Shown here one piece after another: positions 1-7,478 of a DNA stretch of 13,653 nt. A program made the position numbers and the translations under genes. The DNA is taken from the NCBI GenBank assembly GCA_902500695.1, contig CABVRQ010000091.1:1-13653 (forward strand), written 5' to 3'. How positions within the stretch are numbered: position 1 is the first letter of the stretch; every line of letters starts with the position of its first letter. The notes under the pieces were generated by a model, which worked only from the letters and a program-made list of their open reading frames with translations, searched no databases and was not told the origin of the DNA. This DNA is from an uncultured Nitrospira sp. (GTDB taxonomy: Bacteria > Nitrospirota > Nitrospiria > Nitrospirales > UBA8639).

Positions 1-1031
1 GCAGCTGGTTCTTTCCCAAACACGGCTCACACCTCTCCGATTAGGTGTCCTCCTACGCTCCATCGAACCTGGGAAGGATGGCCAGGCCATCATCACTTCT
101 CTGCAACAGACATTCCCAAACATCCAGGTCTCCCCCGAGCAAGCCAACCGGCTTTTTACTCAGACTGATCCCGTGTGCTCAGCCTCGCTGATCGGGGCTA
201 TGTGGCCCGCATCCATCCACTTGAACTGTGGACGGTTGCCTTCCTCCGGCTACACCCCAATGCCAGTAAACCTGAACTCGCCAAAGCCGGTGAGCATGAG
301 TTGGTGGAGGTGTATGCCTGGTTATTTAAGACCCATCGAAAAGCCGCACAGGATAGTCGGATTCGACTGATACTGGAACAAGAGGCATTCAGGGAAATCC
401 ACAAAGGCTGGAAACGGGTTGGATATCCCTTTGCATCGTTGGTCCTGTTGATAGCTACAGCAATTGCCAGTTCCGCCACTGTCCGGAGGCGTTGACCGAA
501 CTCATGGGTATTCTGGTCAATGAGGGAAGAAAAAACCCCACGGTGACGATTCGGCAACTGCACTATGCGGAAGGAACCCCGTTTGAAACACTCGTCGCAC
601 ATCAAAAACCAGCCCAGGAACAAGTCTTGAATCCCCTGGTCGCTCAAATTCTCCGTCAGGAACTCGTCGAAGTGGTGGAGCATGGAACAGCTATCGGCGC
701 GAAAAGCGCCTTGCCACCCGCAGAGAGCACAACCATTTCGATCGGTGGAAAAACCGGAACCGGGGATCATCGCCAAAAAGTATATGATCGAGGCTTTCGA
801 TTAATTCAATCCCGCCCGATCGCCAGAACAGCCACATTTGTGTTTCTCATCGACAATCGTTTTTTTGGAACCATTACCGCCCAGGTGTCAGGTCAGCAAT
901 CTGGCGATTTTAGCTTCACGAGCAACCTGCCCGTCGGCATCTTTCGCTTATTCACACCCCATCTCCACGCATATGTCATGCTTCACTCCTTAAAGGCCGA
1001 AATAGCCCAGCCACTCCAACCACGGAGTTGA
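1..1031 (+). pseudogene. C-terminal part of a class A penicillin-binding protein, two frameshifts, 5' end outside window
   Basis: Three consecutive reading frames read as one protein. Frame 2 from base 2 gives RSIEPGKDGQAIITSLQQ and runs to TQTDP. Frame 1 from about 175 continues with LSLADRGYVARIHPLELW up to GYPFASL. Frame 3 from about 482 continues with PEALTELMGILVNEGR through the KTGTGD box (750-767) to a stop at 1029-1031. The KTG box and the order of blocks fit the transpeptidase domain of family-51 penicillin-binding proteins, which cross-link peptidoglycan. The first break looks like a 2-base insertion (GTGTG for GTG near 173-177). The second looks like a 1-base loss near 475-482, next to the expected SSGDRP block, which is also eroded. 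No other gene in the window is broken, so sequencing error is less likely than real decay. The upstream part, including any SxxK motif and glycosyltransferase domain, is not visible. Confidence 0.82.
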
Positions 1032-1170
1032 TCCTTCTGGCCGTCATTGTGTTTTCGGGCTGATCCTAATTTCTGTCTCTACACATTTTCTTTCCTTCTT
1101 CCTTGGAATTTTACGGGAAAGATCAGATTTTCGTTTAAATAGAGGTTGCATTGAGCTGGAGTCCAACGAG

Positions 1171-1189
1171 CCGCCTACCCGGTAGGTGG
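1171..1189. promoter_or_regulatory. Dyad palindrome, candidate regulator site (copy 1)
   Basis: CCGCCTACC-C-GGTAGGTGG is symmetric around base 1180 with one G/T mismatch. The core GCCTACC-N-GGTAGG recurs once more in this window at 8311-8324, also in front of a lipoprotein/L,D-transpeptidase cassette. The spacer is a single base, so it is better read as a protein-binding dyad than as an RNA hairpin. It lies 249 bp upstream of the GG of the sigma-54-like promoter. That position suits an enhancer site, but the regulator is unknown. Confidence 0.5.
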
Positions 1190-1426
1190 GATCTTCCTAA
1201 ACCAATGTCACAACGATCAAAAAAACTCCATGCATCTAATTGAAGCCCTAATGTTTTATTTTTTCATTTACTTCTTTTAGAGAAATTCACGGACAAAGTT
1301 TCTTTACTCAGACATGATGTCCATGGGTACTCATGCATAGTTCAGTCATTTTCCTTGTTTTTCATTCAAAAGTCGGTGTTTTTACTGGTCATACTTCTCA
1401 TACTCGTCTTTTATGGTCACAGACTT

Positions 1427-1443
1427 TTGGCATCTTCTTTGCT
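1427..1443 (+). promoter_or_regulatory. Sigma-54-like (-24/-12) promoter for cassette 1
   Basis: TTGGCATCTTCTTTGCT matches the consensus TTGGCAC-N5-TTGCW closely. The GG (1429-1430) and GC (1441-1442) are separated by exactly 10 bases. It would start transcription near 1454, giving a leader of about 245 bases before the lipoprotein gene. It is identical at 13 of 17 positions to the element at 8580-8596 in front of cassette 2. Confidence 0.5.
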
Positions 1444-1699
1444 CATTGAATTATGTGCTTGAAGAAAAAGCCGCTCAGGCAACAGGAAGTGAACGAAAGA
1501 ACTCACGCTCCTCGTATCTGAAATGTCTTACCCAAGCATTCCACGAATTAACCAACGCTGTGCTTTTCAGACAAATCGTGGGTTTTGTAAACGAGGGGAG
1601 GTAATTCGCTAATTCCCAACTATGGGCCAGGCTCATACAACCACAACCAAGGGGGAGGAAATGTTCTCTCTCAATCATGAAGGAGGAAAATTGACAAAC

Positions 1700-2317
1700 A
1701 TGGGAAACATGATTCAATCAGTTAAAACGGGGGCTCTCATATTGTTATTCGGCACCTTGCTTATGGCCTGTGCCGAAAAACCCATCCAAGGGACTGACTC
1801 GGCATTGCAAGCCCTGCAGGCTGCCAAACAAGCCGGTGCCGCAGAATATGCTCCCGAATCCTTGCGTGTGGCTGAGGACGAATATCAAAAAGCGCAGGAA
1901 GAAATTGCAATGCAAGACGAGGCCTTTATGCTGACACGCAACTATGAAGTGGCAAATGCCATCCTGGTGAAGGTCGTAGCGGATGCGGAAAAAGCCAAAA
2001 CCCAATCCATCGCAAGCAAGCAATTGGCGAAAACCGAGGCAGAAGGGGCCGTGGTGCTAGCCAAAACCTCATTAGAGGAAGCCAAAAATCAGTTGGCCCA
2101 AGCGCCAACGGGCAAGGGAACCCAGGCCGACCTGCAAGCCTTACGAGGCGACCTACAAGCCGCAGAAACCACATTGGGTGAAATTGACGCCATTATGACC
2201 ACGGAAGACTATATAGGGGTAAAGGCTAAAGCCGAATCCGTTCACGCCTTAGCCTCCCGCGTAACTGAACAGGTTGCGCAGGCTATTCAGAAGACCGGAA
2301 AACACAAGAAAGCGTAA
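1700..2317 (+). CDS. DUF4398-type helical lipoprotein (cassette 1)
   Basis: Predicted outer-membrane or periplasmic lipoprotein of 205 residues. The signal peptide GALILLFGTLLMAC places the lipidated Cys at residue 24. After it comes an Ala/Glu/Lys-rich, almost wholly helical protein. The stretch AAKQAGAAEYAPESLRVAED is typical of DUF4398. The start is ambiguous: ATG 1622, ATG 1661 and TTG 1691 are all in frame, and an AGGAGG at 1681-1686 would suit TTG 1691 best. I chose ATG 1700 because it gives exactly the length (205) and Cys position (24) of the paralogue at 8999. Blocks shared with that paralogue are CAEKPIQ/CAEPPIS, RNYEVANAIL/RNYDPAITML and GEIDAIMTTEDYI/AEIDSIMAQEHFI. It is followed after 3 bases by an L,D-transpeptidase, so it probably works with that enzyme as a spacer, tether or scaffold. 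Its biochemical role is unknown. Confidence 0.85.
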   Translation: MGNMIQSVKTGALILLFGTLLMACAEKPIQGTDSALQALQAAKQAGAAEYAPESLRVAEDEYQKAQEEIAMQDEAFMLTRNYEVANAILVKVVADAEKAKTQSIASKQLAKTEAEGAVVLAKTSLEEAKNQLAQAPTGKGTQADLQALRGDLQAAETTLGEIDAIMTTEDYIGVKAKAESVHALASRVTEQVAQAIQKTGKHKKA

Positions 2318-2320
2318 CAC

Positions 2321-3529
2321 ATGCGAGGGTGGGGCTCTGGCCGACAACCAGCCAAACAACCGGTAGTTTGGCTGGCGGCTGGAGCCCTCATCATGCTTTC
2401 TTTTCTGTTTGTGAACTGGTGGAAGGCAGATCGCCTTCCCCAAATCTTCCCACCTCAGCTTGAATCGCTCGACCAACAGGTGTGGAGCCACGGCGCGGAA
2501 GTTTATTCCCTTGAACGATATCACGCATTTCATCACGACATCACCGATCTCCGGATACAATGGCGTAGAGAACAAGCGCGTTGGTGGCCAACCGCCGACA
2601 CCCATACACTTCAGGCAACCTACCAAAACCTGCTCCAAGAAGGCTCGACCCTTCTTGAAAACTCCAACCACCAAAAATTCACCCGGCACAAGCAACTAAC
2701 AACTGCATTGGAGTCGGAACGTGGCCAGGTAACCCGTTTACGGGCATTAACCGGTCTATTTGATGTTCGACGAAATCTGCGCGCACTCTCGGTGACAGAG
2801 GGGTTACTGAACCAGGCCGCCTCTCGACTCGGGCAGGACCGCGACAATCACGCTCATATTCTTCTTGGACAGGCAAGAGAATCTCTTCTACCCGTCGAGT
2901 CTCAAGTCATGGCCCAAATGGAACGGTATGGAAACGTCTCACAACTTGCCAAGTGGAACCTTTGGGTCACCAACACACTGGATTGGTCTTCGAGGACAGG
3001 CGGCACGGTCATCGTTGTCCTCAAAGCCTCCCGCCAACTCGTGCTCTATCAGAATGGAAAAATACTCCGCCGTTTCCCCATTGATCTCGGCTTTTCAGGA
3101 CTTCAGGACAAGTTGCAGGAAGGCGATGGCGCGACACCGGAGGGACAGTTTCACATCCTGCAGAAGAAAGGACCGGGTTCCACCAAATTCCATAAAGCCC
3201 TCCTACTCAATTATCCAACCAACGAGCATCGTCGACGCTTTCAGGAAGCCAAGCTCAAGGGACGACTGGCGGGGCACCGCAGCATCGGAGGTCTCATAGA
3301 AATTCACGGACAACAACCCTATGGCAACAGTACGACGAATGGCTGCATTGCCTTACACAATACAGATATGGATGCGGTCTTTCATCTGGCTAAAGAAGGG
3401 ACTCCGGTGACCGTCGTCGGAGCCCTACAACCAGACAATTGGGTTGTGAAAGCTCTCGGCGACATCACAGACCATACACGCCAACGAATCGTTCTCCCTA
3501 CAAATTCACTGACAGTCCGAAACCGATAA
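2321..3529 (+). CDS. Membrane-anchored long L,D-transpeptidase, YkuD domain (cassette 1)
   Basis: A 402-residue protein expected in the periplasm, held by an N-terminal membrane segment (about residues 14-33). Residues about 40-220 are helical and rich in Arg, Gln and Leu. The YkuD catalytic domain occupies about residues 227-370, with EGDGATPEG near 267 and the active-site pattern IEIHG (His329) followed by TTNGCIAL (Gly341, Cys342). The family forms 3-3 peptidoglycan cross-links or attaches or detaches proteins at meso-diaminopimelate through the Cys. The GDGATPEG block resembles the YafK/DpaA branch, whose E. coli member releases Braun lipoprotein, so a hydrolytic role is a real alternative. 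The start follows the lipoprotein stop by 3 bases with only a weak ribosome site (AAGAAAG), suggesting translational coupling. Its closest visible relative is the gene at 9613. Confidence 0.92.
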   Translation: MRGWGSGRQPAKQPVVWLAAGALIMLSFLFVNWWKADRLPQIFPPQLESLDQQVWSHGAEVYSLERYHAFHHDITDLRIQWRREQARWWPTADTHTLQATYQNLLQEGSTLLENSNHQKFTRHKQLTTALESERGQVTRLRALTGLFDVRRNLRALSVTEGLLNQAASRLGQDRDNHAHILLGQARESLLPVESQVMAQMERYGNVSQLAKWNLWVTNTLDWSSRTGGTVIVVLKASRQLVLYQNGKILRRFPIDLGFSGLQDKLQEGDGATPEGQFHILQKKGPGSTKFHKALLLNYPTNEHRRRFQEAKLKGRLAGHRSIGGLIEIHGQQPYGNSTTNGCIALHNTDMDAVFHLAKEGTPVTVVGALQPDNWVVKALGDITDHTRQRIVLPTNSLTVRNR

Positions 3530-3531
3530 GA

Positions 3532-4158
3532 TCATTCGGAGGAAATCCCTTGAGGTGGTGGATTCAGTGGGGAATCATCTGGTGACCGTTGCACCCGTCG
3601 CATCAACATCTGCGGTTCAACCAGCTCTATATCGTTTAGATCACACAGTTTTGCAAAACCATTGAGCGCCGTGGCAATATTTGCATCACGACTCTGGAGC
3701 CATGCGGCATGAGGTGCATAGGAAAGTGATTCACGAATTGAGAAACCACATGTCTCTAATTCTTGCCGCCGGCCCTCGACGGGAACCTCGGACCGGAAAC
3801 GAATAAACACATTGCCGGTCGGCACTCCTTGCGGACCATGAGGCTCAAGACGGTAAACCGGTGTCAGTGTGAGGTTGGCAGGAAGTGTCGAGATGACAGA
3901 GACCTCACCCCGGCACACGTGGATAACCGGATCAACAAAAGAGTACAACACCGACGCAGTCAAAGCGGGAGGGACCGGCCCATGAACCGCAAAGCAGTCA
4001 GATTCACGAACATAGATACGGCGTACCGCTTGGGCTTCCACCGTCATCCTTAGAGGAAAGTGAGAAAACAGGTCGTTCAAAGCCATTAGCCATTCTACGA
4101 AGGAATGCGGAGCAAGTCCAAGCATCATTGCCAATTCAAACAGAAGGAGATCACCCAT
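3532..4158 (-). CDS. Stand-alone subtilase propeptide-like protein (candidate trans inhibitor or chaperone)
   Basis: A 208-residue protein with no signal peptide. The N-terminal half (MGDLLLFELAMMLGL and onward) is not recognised. Residues 118-191 align without gaps to residues 111-184 of the adjacent subtilase, with about 14 identities by eye. Shared features are F..F at the start, L...G..I...L.YA in the middle and EL..P near the end. In the subtilase this block lies just before the catalytic domain, where propeptides of the I9 type act as folding helpers and inhibitors. The C-terminus is Pro/Ser-rich. Its ATG overlaps the subtilase ATG on the other strand by two bases, and I see no ribosome site before it. 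Internal ATGs at 4128 and 4125 are alternatives. Its stop lies two bases from the stop of the convergent L,D-transpeptidase gene. Function is inferred from the alignment and position only. Confidence 0.72.
   Translation of the reverse strand: MGDLLLFELAMMLGLAPHSFVEWLMALNDLFSHFPLRMTVEAQAVRRIYVRESDCFAVHGPVPPALTASVLYSFVDPVIHVCRGEVSVISTLPANLTLTPVYRLEPHGPQGVPTGNVFIRFRSEVPVEGRRQELETCGFSIRESLSYAPHAAWLQSRDANIATALNGFAKLCDLNDIELVEPQMLMRRVQRSPDDSPLNPPPQGISSE
4143..4149 (+). promoter_or_regulatory. Ribosome binding site of the subtilase, inside the opposite gene
   Basis: GAAGGAG sits 7 bases before ATG 4157 and fixes the subtilase start. It lies within the first six codons of the divergent gene, so the two genes share their 5' ends. 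Confidence 0.7.
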
Positions 4159-6124
4159 GCTGTCATTTCGTTATGGAGGGAAAAACGGGAGATCGTTCAG
4201 GCTGAAAACCGATGAAGGCCTCGTCGTCGTGCGAACTCAGAGTCGTCGACCGTTGAAAGCTGCTGCGCAGTCGCCTCGAGCCCGGCAGGCACTGGACAAT
4301 CTTGAACCGGTGCACCGGTTTCAACATGCCGGCGTGGAAATCTTTCGATATCCCCAAACCGTTCGACGCGCGAGTGCGCGGGGAGCCATCCGCACCACCT
4401 TAAAATCCGTCAATGACGTGCAATTTGCCGGAAGGGTCCTGGTCGACCCTCAATCACAAGAACCGGTGCTGTACACCGAAAATCTTTTTACTAAATTTGA
4501 TGATGACTTGGCCGAATCCACTTGTCGAAAAATCTTGAACGCGTCCGGACTCAAAATCAAACGGGTGCTGGAATATGCTCGCAATAGCTTCTTTGTCGAA
4601 GCGCCCGAGGGCACAGGGCAAGAAGTGTTTACCATGGCCGAAAATCTCTTGCGGCATAAACATGTGGAGCTCTGTCACCCTGAACTGGTCAGACAAATGG
4701 GATGGCGCACAGCATTCCCACAACAGTGGCATCTGAAAAAGACCACGATTGATGGAACCGTCTATGATGCCCATGCCAACGTGGAGGCCGCCTGGGCACT
4801 CAGTGAGGGAGAAAATATCACGGTCGCGATCATCGATGACGGGATGGACCTTGATCACGAAGAGTTTGCCAGTTCCGGAAAACTTATCGCTCCTCGCGAC
4901 GTGACACGCGCCACTGACGATCCTCGACCCGGCAGCGGGGATAATCATGGAACCGCCTGTGCAGGCGTCGCCACCGGCAACGGTTTCCATGGTGCCTCCG
5001 GGGTCGCTCCCAAAGCCCGTTTGATGGCCATTCGCTATGTCTCCCCGTTAGGCTCACAGGCCGAGGCTGATGCATTTATCTGGGCCGCGCAACATGGCGC
5101 GGATGTCATTTCCTGTAGCTGGGGGCCGGAGGATGGCGCCTGGTGGGACCCCCGTGACCCCCTTCATCACACCGTGGTTCCCCTGCCGGATTCCACCCGT
5201 CTTGCCATTGATTGGGCCGTCGCCAATGGACGCAACGGAAAAGGCTGTGTGATCACCTGGGCCGCCGGAAACGGCAACGAGAGTGTCGATAACGATGGAT
5301 ACGCCAGCTATGAAAAAGTGATTGCCGTGGCCGCCTGCCACGCAAAAGGGAAAAAGAGTGCCTATAGCGATTTCGGCAAGGCCATTTGGTGTACTTTTCC
5401 CAGCAACGATACGGTTCTCCCCATCCCGGGAATCTGGACCACCGATCGCTCGGCGTCAGCAGGATACAATCCAGGACAAGTCAGTCGAGGCGATGGGGCA
5501 GGCAATTATGTCAATGATTTTGGCGGCACCTCAAGCGCCTGTCCCGGTGTGGCAGGAGTAGCCGCCCTCATTCTCGCTCGCAACCCCTCACTGCGATGGG
5601 ATGAGGTCAAAGATCTGCTCAAGCGCTCGTGTGATCAAATCGATCCAAGTGCTGGAAAATATGACACCAACGGCCATAGCACCTTATATGGATATGGACG
5701 GATCAATGCCAAACGCGCCGTAGAATTGGCGGCTCCGGCCATTCCCACTCCCACCACCGTTCATACCTCCACCGCCATCATTCCCATTCGGGATCTTCAA
5801 ACGTCACGACTCTCTGTTCAAGTGGCCGAGACCACCCTGCTCACTTCGGTCAAGATCGGAGTGGATATTGAACATTCCTATATCGGTGATTTAATCATTA
5901 AGGTAGTCCCGCCCAATTCGACAGGGGTATCACCCATTCTGCTCCATAATCGCATTGGAGGCGGAACAGACAATATCCACACCTCCTACGATGTCACCAC
6001 GACACCGGACCTCCTGGCATTAGTTGGCAAAAATCCAAAGGGAAAATGGTCACTCACAGTTCAGGATAAAGAGAAGCTGGATACCGGGCGCATCTTACAG
6101 TTCTCAGTGACGCTGGTTTTCTAA
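4157..6124 (+). CDS. Subtilisin-family serine protease (S8) with C-terminal P domain
   Basis: A 655-residue kexin-like serine endopeptidase. The visible catalytic residues are Asp227 in VAIIDDGMD, His264 in DNHGTACAG, the oxyanion Asn372 in AAGNGN and Ser459 in GGTSSACPG. Residue 228 after the Asp is another Asp, where Ser or Thr is usual. Residues 1-110 form a basic, unassigned N-terminal region. Residues 111-184 are propeptide-like and match the protein encoded divergently. Residues about 540-655 form a P domain (HSYIGDLIIKV, GKWSLTVQD), which in proprotein convertases stabilises the catalytic domain. No signal peptide or membrane segment is seen at the N-terminus, so it is either cytoplasmic or exported by a route not visible here. 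The start is well supported by GAAGGAG 7 bases upstream. Substrates are unknown; the flanking envelope genes make an envelope role possible but unproven. Confidence 0.93.
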   Translation: MLSFRYGGKNGRSFRLKTDEGLVVVRTQSRRPLKAAAQSPRARQALDNLEPVHRFQHAGVEIFRYPQTVRRASARGAIRTTLKSVNDVQFAGRVLVDPQSQEPVLYTENLFTKFDDDLAESTCRKILNASGLKIKRVLEYARNSFFVEAPEGTGQEVFTMAENLLRHKHVELCHPELVRQMGWRTAFPQQWHLKKTTIDGTVYDAHANVEAAWALSEGENITVAIIDDGMDLDHEEFASSGKLIAPRDVTRATDDPRPGSGDNHGTACAGVATGNGFHGASGVAPKARLMAIRYVSPLGSQAEADAFIWAAQHGADVISCSWGPEDGAWWDPRDPLHHTVVPLPDSTRLAIDWAVANGRNGKGCVITWAAGNGNESVDNDGYASYEKVIAVAACHAKGKKSAYSDFGKAIWCTFPSNDTVLPIPGIWTTDRSASAGYNPGQVSRGDGAGNYVNDFGGTSSACPGVAGVAALILARNPSLRWDEVKDLLKRSCDQIDPSAGKYDTNGHSTLYGYGRINAKRAVELAAPAIPTPTTVHTSTAIIPIRDLQTSRLSVQVAETTLLTSVKIGVDIEHSYIGDLIIKVVPPNSTGVSPILLHNRIGGGTDNIHTSYDVTTTPDLLALVGKNPKGKWSLTVQDKEKLDTGRILQFSVTLVF

Positions 6125-6166
6125 GGAAAATACCTGGCATGGCCTTTGGAAGAGCGTATGAGTAAA

Positions 6167-6240
6167 TCGGCCACTGTCTGACATGTCGGTGGCCGACTCC
6201 ACCCGAAATAAAAATAGAAGTCCTCACCGGGGGACCTTTT
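6167..6240 (+). terminator. Hairpins after the subtilase gene, probable terminator region
   Basis: TCGGCCAC (6167-6174) pairs perfectly with GTGGCCGA (6189-6196) across a 14-base loop. A second weak stem GTCC/GGAC (6220-6223, 6232-6235) is followed by CTTTT. The first stem has no T-run, so the exact stop point is unclear. Confidence 0.45.
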
Positions 6241-6248
6241 AGAAAAAA

Positions 6249-6278
6249 TTGATCTGATTTGACCGCTCCCAGTATATT
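6249..6278 (+). promoter_or_regulatory. Possible sigma-70 promoter for the YqhA-like gene
   Basis: TTGATC (6249-6254), an 18-base spacer and TATATT (6273-6278) resemble -35 and -10 boxes. It would give a leader of about 295 bases. A match of this quality can occur by chance. Confidence 0.3.
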
Positions 6279-6581
6279 TGCCAGACTGAGCACCAAGTTC
6301 AAGAAAACAATCTCATTCCTTTGTTTCCATTCCTTGCTTGCCCGCCTCTCGCACTGATGTTGAGCATTCCTCCTCACCCATAATATTTCGGTCCTACTCA
6401 CTGTCATTGATCAACGTGGAATGATGTCCCTTCCTTTTTTTCTCACATGCAATTCTGCGACAACCATCACTCCGTTAAGGTTCAAGAAGGATTTTTTCCA
6501 TGCGTTCCAAACACCGCCATGCTCCCAGACGGACTGGAGAGCCTTACGCGTTCATTCATCATTTTTTCAAAGGAGGTTTTC

Positions 6582-7148
6582 ATGTCCCGATCCCCGACTT
6601 CATCAGGCTCTCCCATCGATTCCACCCCGGAAGACATTCCCCATTGGATTGAACATGCATTCGAAATGGGCATCTTTGCCAGCCGGTGGATCCAAGCACC
6701 TTTATATGGTGGGTTGATTATCGCTGAACTCCTCTATGCATGGAAATTTCTGGCCGAACTGTGGCACATGGTCCACGAAATCGGGGACCTCACCGAAACC
6801 GTGTTTATGTTAGGAATCCTCACCCTGGTGGATATCACCATGGTGGCCAATCTGCTCACCATGGTCGTCATCGGAGGGTATGCGACATTTGTCAGTAAAA
6901 TAAGTCTGGAGAGTCATCCTGACCGACCGGATTGGCTCAGCCATATCGACCCGGGAACCATCAAGGTAAAATTAGCGGCTTCGTTAATTGGCATCTCCAG
7001 CATTCATTTACTCAAGGCCTTCGTCAACATTGCCAATGTGCCCATTGAGCACGTTAAATGGCAAATCATCATCCACCTGACCTTTTTGGGCTCAGCCATT
7101 TTGTTAGCCTGGACCGATAAAATCATGACCAAGGAGAAACCGCATTAG
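6582..7148 (+). CDS. YqhA/UPF0114-family (TIGR00645-type) integral membrane protein
   Basis: A 188-residue membrane protein with a soluble N-terminus and about four hydrophobic segments: residues about 38-62, 72-104 (possibly continuous), 131-150 and 159-177. Family hallmarks seen are FASRWIQAPLYGGL, TLVDITMVANLLTMVVIGGY with FVSK, and SIHLLKAF after an acidic HIDPGTIK loop. The family is widespread in bacteria and resembles small membrane channel or transporter-like proteins, but its biochemical role is not established. The start at 6582 rests on the excellent ribosome site AAAGGAGG (6568-6575) seven bases before it; the longer open frame from 6447 is not used. It appears to be a single-gene unit with hairpins on both sides, so no functional link to the neighbours is evident. 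Confidence 0.88.
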   Translation: MSRSPTSSGSPIDSTPEDIPHWIEHAFEMGIFASRWIQAPLYGGLIIAELLYAWKFLAELWHMVHEIGDLTETVFMLGILTLVDITMVANLLTMVVIGGYATFVSKISLESHPDRPDWLSHIDPGTIKVKLAASLIGISSIHLLKAFVNIANVPIEHVKWQIIIHLTFLGSAILLAWTDKIMTKEKPH

Positions 7149-7187
7149 CCCCGGTTAGGCAGGAGCTGAAATGACAGACATTCTCTA

Positions 7188-7213
7188 CCTTCTCTGGTGA
7201 TCGCCAGAGAAGG
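7188..7213 (+). terminator. 10-bp hairpin after the YqhA-like gene
   Basis: CCTTCTCTGG (7188-7197), loop TGATCG, CCAGAGAAGG (7204-7213) is a perfect 10-bp stem, 40 bases after the stop. No T-run follows, so it is terminator-like rather than a classical intrinsic terminator. Confidence 0.5.
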
Positions 7214-7446
7214 CAGCGACCATATGCCCGATACACGCCAGATCCAACATCAATCCAGTGCCCTCATACCGGGCTGGAAACTCAGGAATGCTCAGGCCAG
7301 GTTAGATTCACATAAGAAAGGCACTCACGGTTCTTAGACAGGAACGATTACCGTTTCTTTTTGCTATGAATTCTTCTACAATTTCTGCTTTATCCGGTCT
7401 CCCGGGAAAGTCAAATCCTGTGTCTAACATCGATGCTTCCCATTCC

Positions 7447-7476
7447 TTGAACAGAGTGCTTCTCCCTTAGATTATC
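7447..7476 (+). promoter_or_regulatory. Possible promoter abutting the YkgJ-type start
   Basis: TTGAAC (7447-7452) is followed 18 bases later by ATTATC (7471-7476), or 15 bases later by TAGATT (7468-7473). Transcription would start at or very near ATG 7479, and no ribosome site precedes that ATG, so a leaderless mRNA is possible. Confidence 0.25.
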
Positions 7477-7478
7477 TC

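Larger units (their letters stand above)
1032..1690. other. AT-rich intergenic region with regulatory signals
   Basis: This gap separates the penicillin-binding protein remnant from cassette 1. It holds a dyad palindrome (1171-1189) and a sigma-54-like promoter (1427-1443). After the likely transcript start it holds a leader of roughly 240 bases, with complementary arms CCACGA (1541-1546) and TCGTGG (1576-1581). Open frames in it (for example 1413-1604) have no ribosome site and no recognisable content, so I see no gene. Confidence 0.6.
6125..6581. other. Intergenic region between subtilase and YqhA-like gene
   Basis: It holds the terminator-like hairpins at 6167-6240 and a possible sigma-70 promoter at 6249-6278. 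The rest, up to the ribosome site at 6568-6575, shows no gene. The open frame that runs upstream from the YqhA-like ATG to 6447 has no start signal and unrelated composition. Confidence 0.5.
7149..7478. other. Intergenic region before the YkgJ-type gene
   Basis: It contains the hairpin at 7188-7213. It also contains a nine-codon frame MTDILYLLW (7171-7200) behind an AGGAG, whose stop falls in the hairpin loop. The 3' part is pyrimidine-rich and ends in promoter-like boxes directly before the next ATG. No longer gene is seen. Confidence 0.45.

Noticed and set aside
198..776. 192-codon minus-strand frame across the penicillin-binding protein remnant
   Set aside because: It is a shadow of the plus-strand coding sequence, which shows clear penicillin-binding protein motifs.
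1413..1604. 63-codon plus-strand frame in the first regulatory gap
   Set aside because: It has no ribosome site and no recognisable content, and it overlaps the -24/-12 promoter-like element.
6133..6149. A third sigma-54-like match (CTGGCATGGCCTTTGGA)
   Set aside because: The essential GC at -12 is GG here, and the element lies just before a terminator-like hairpin with no nearby gene start.
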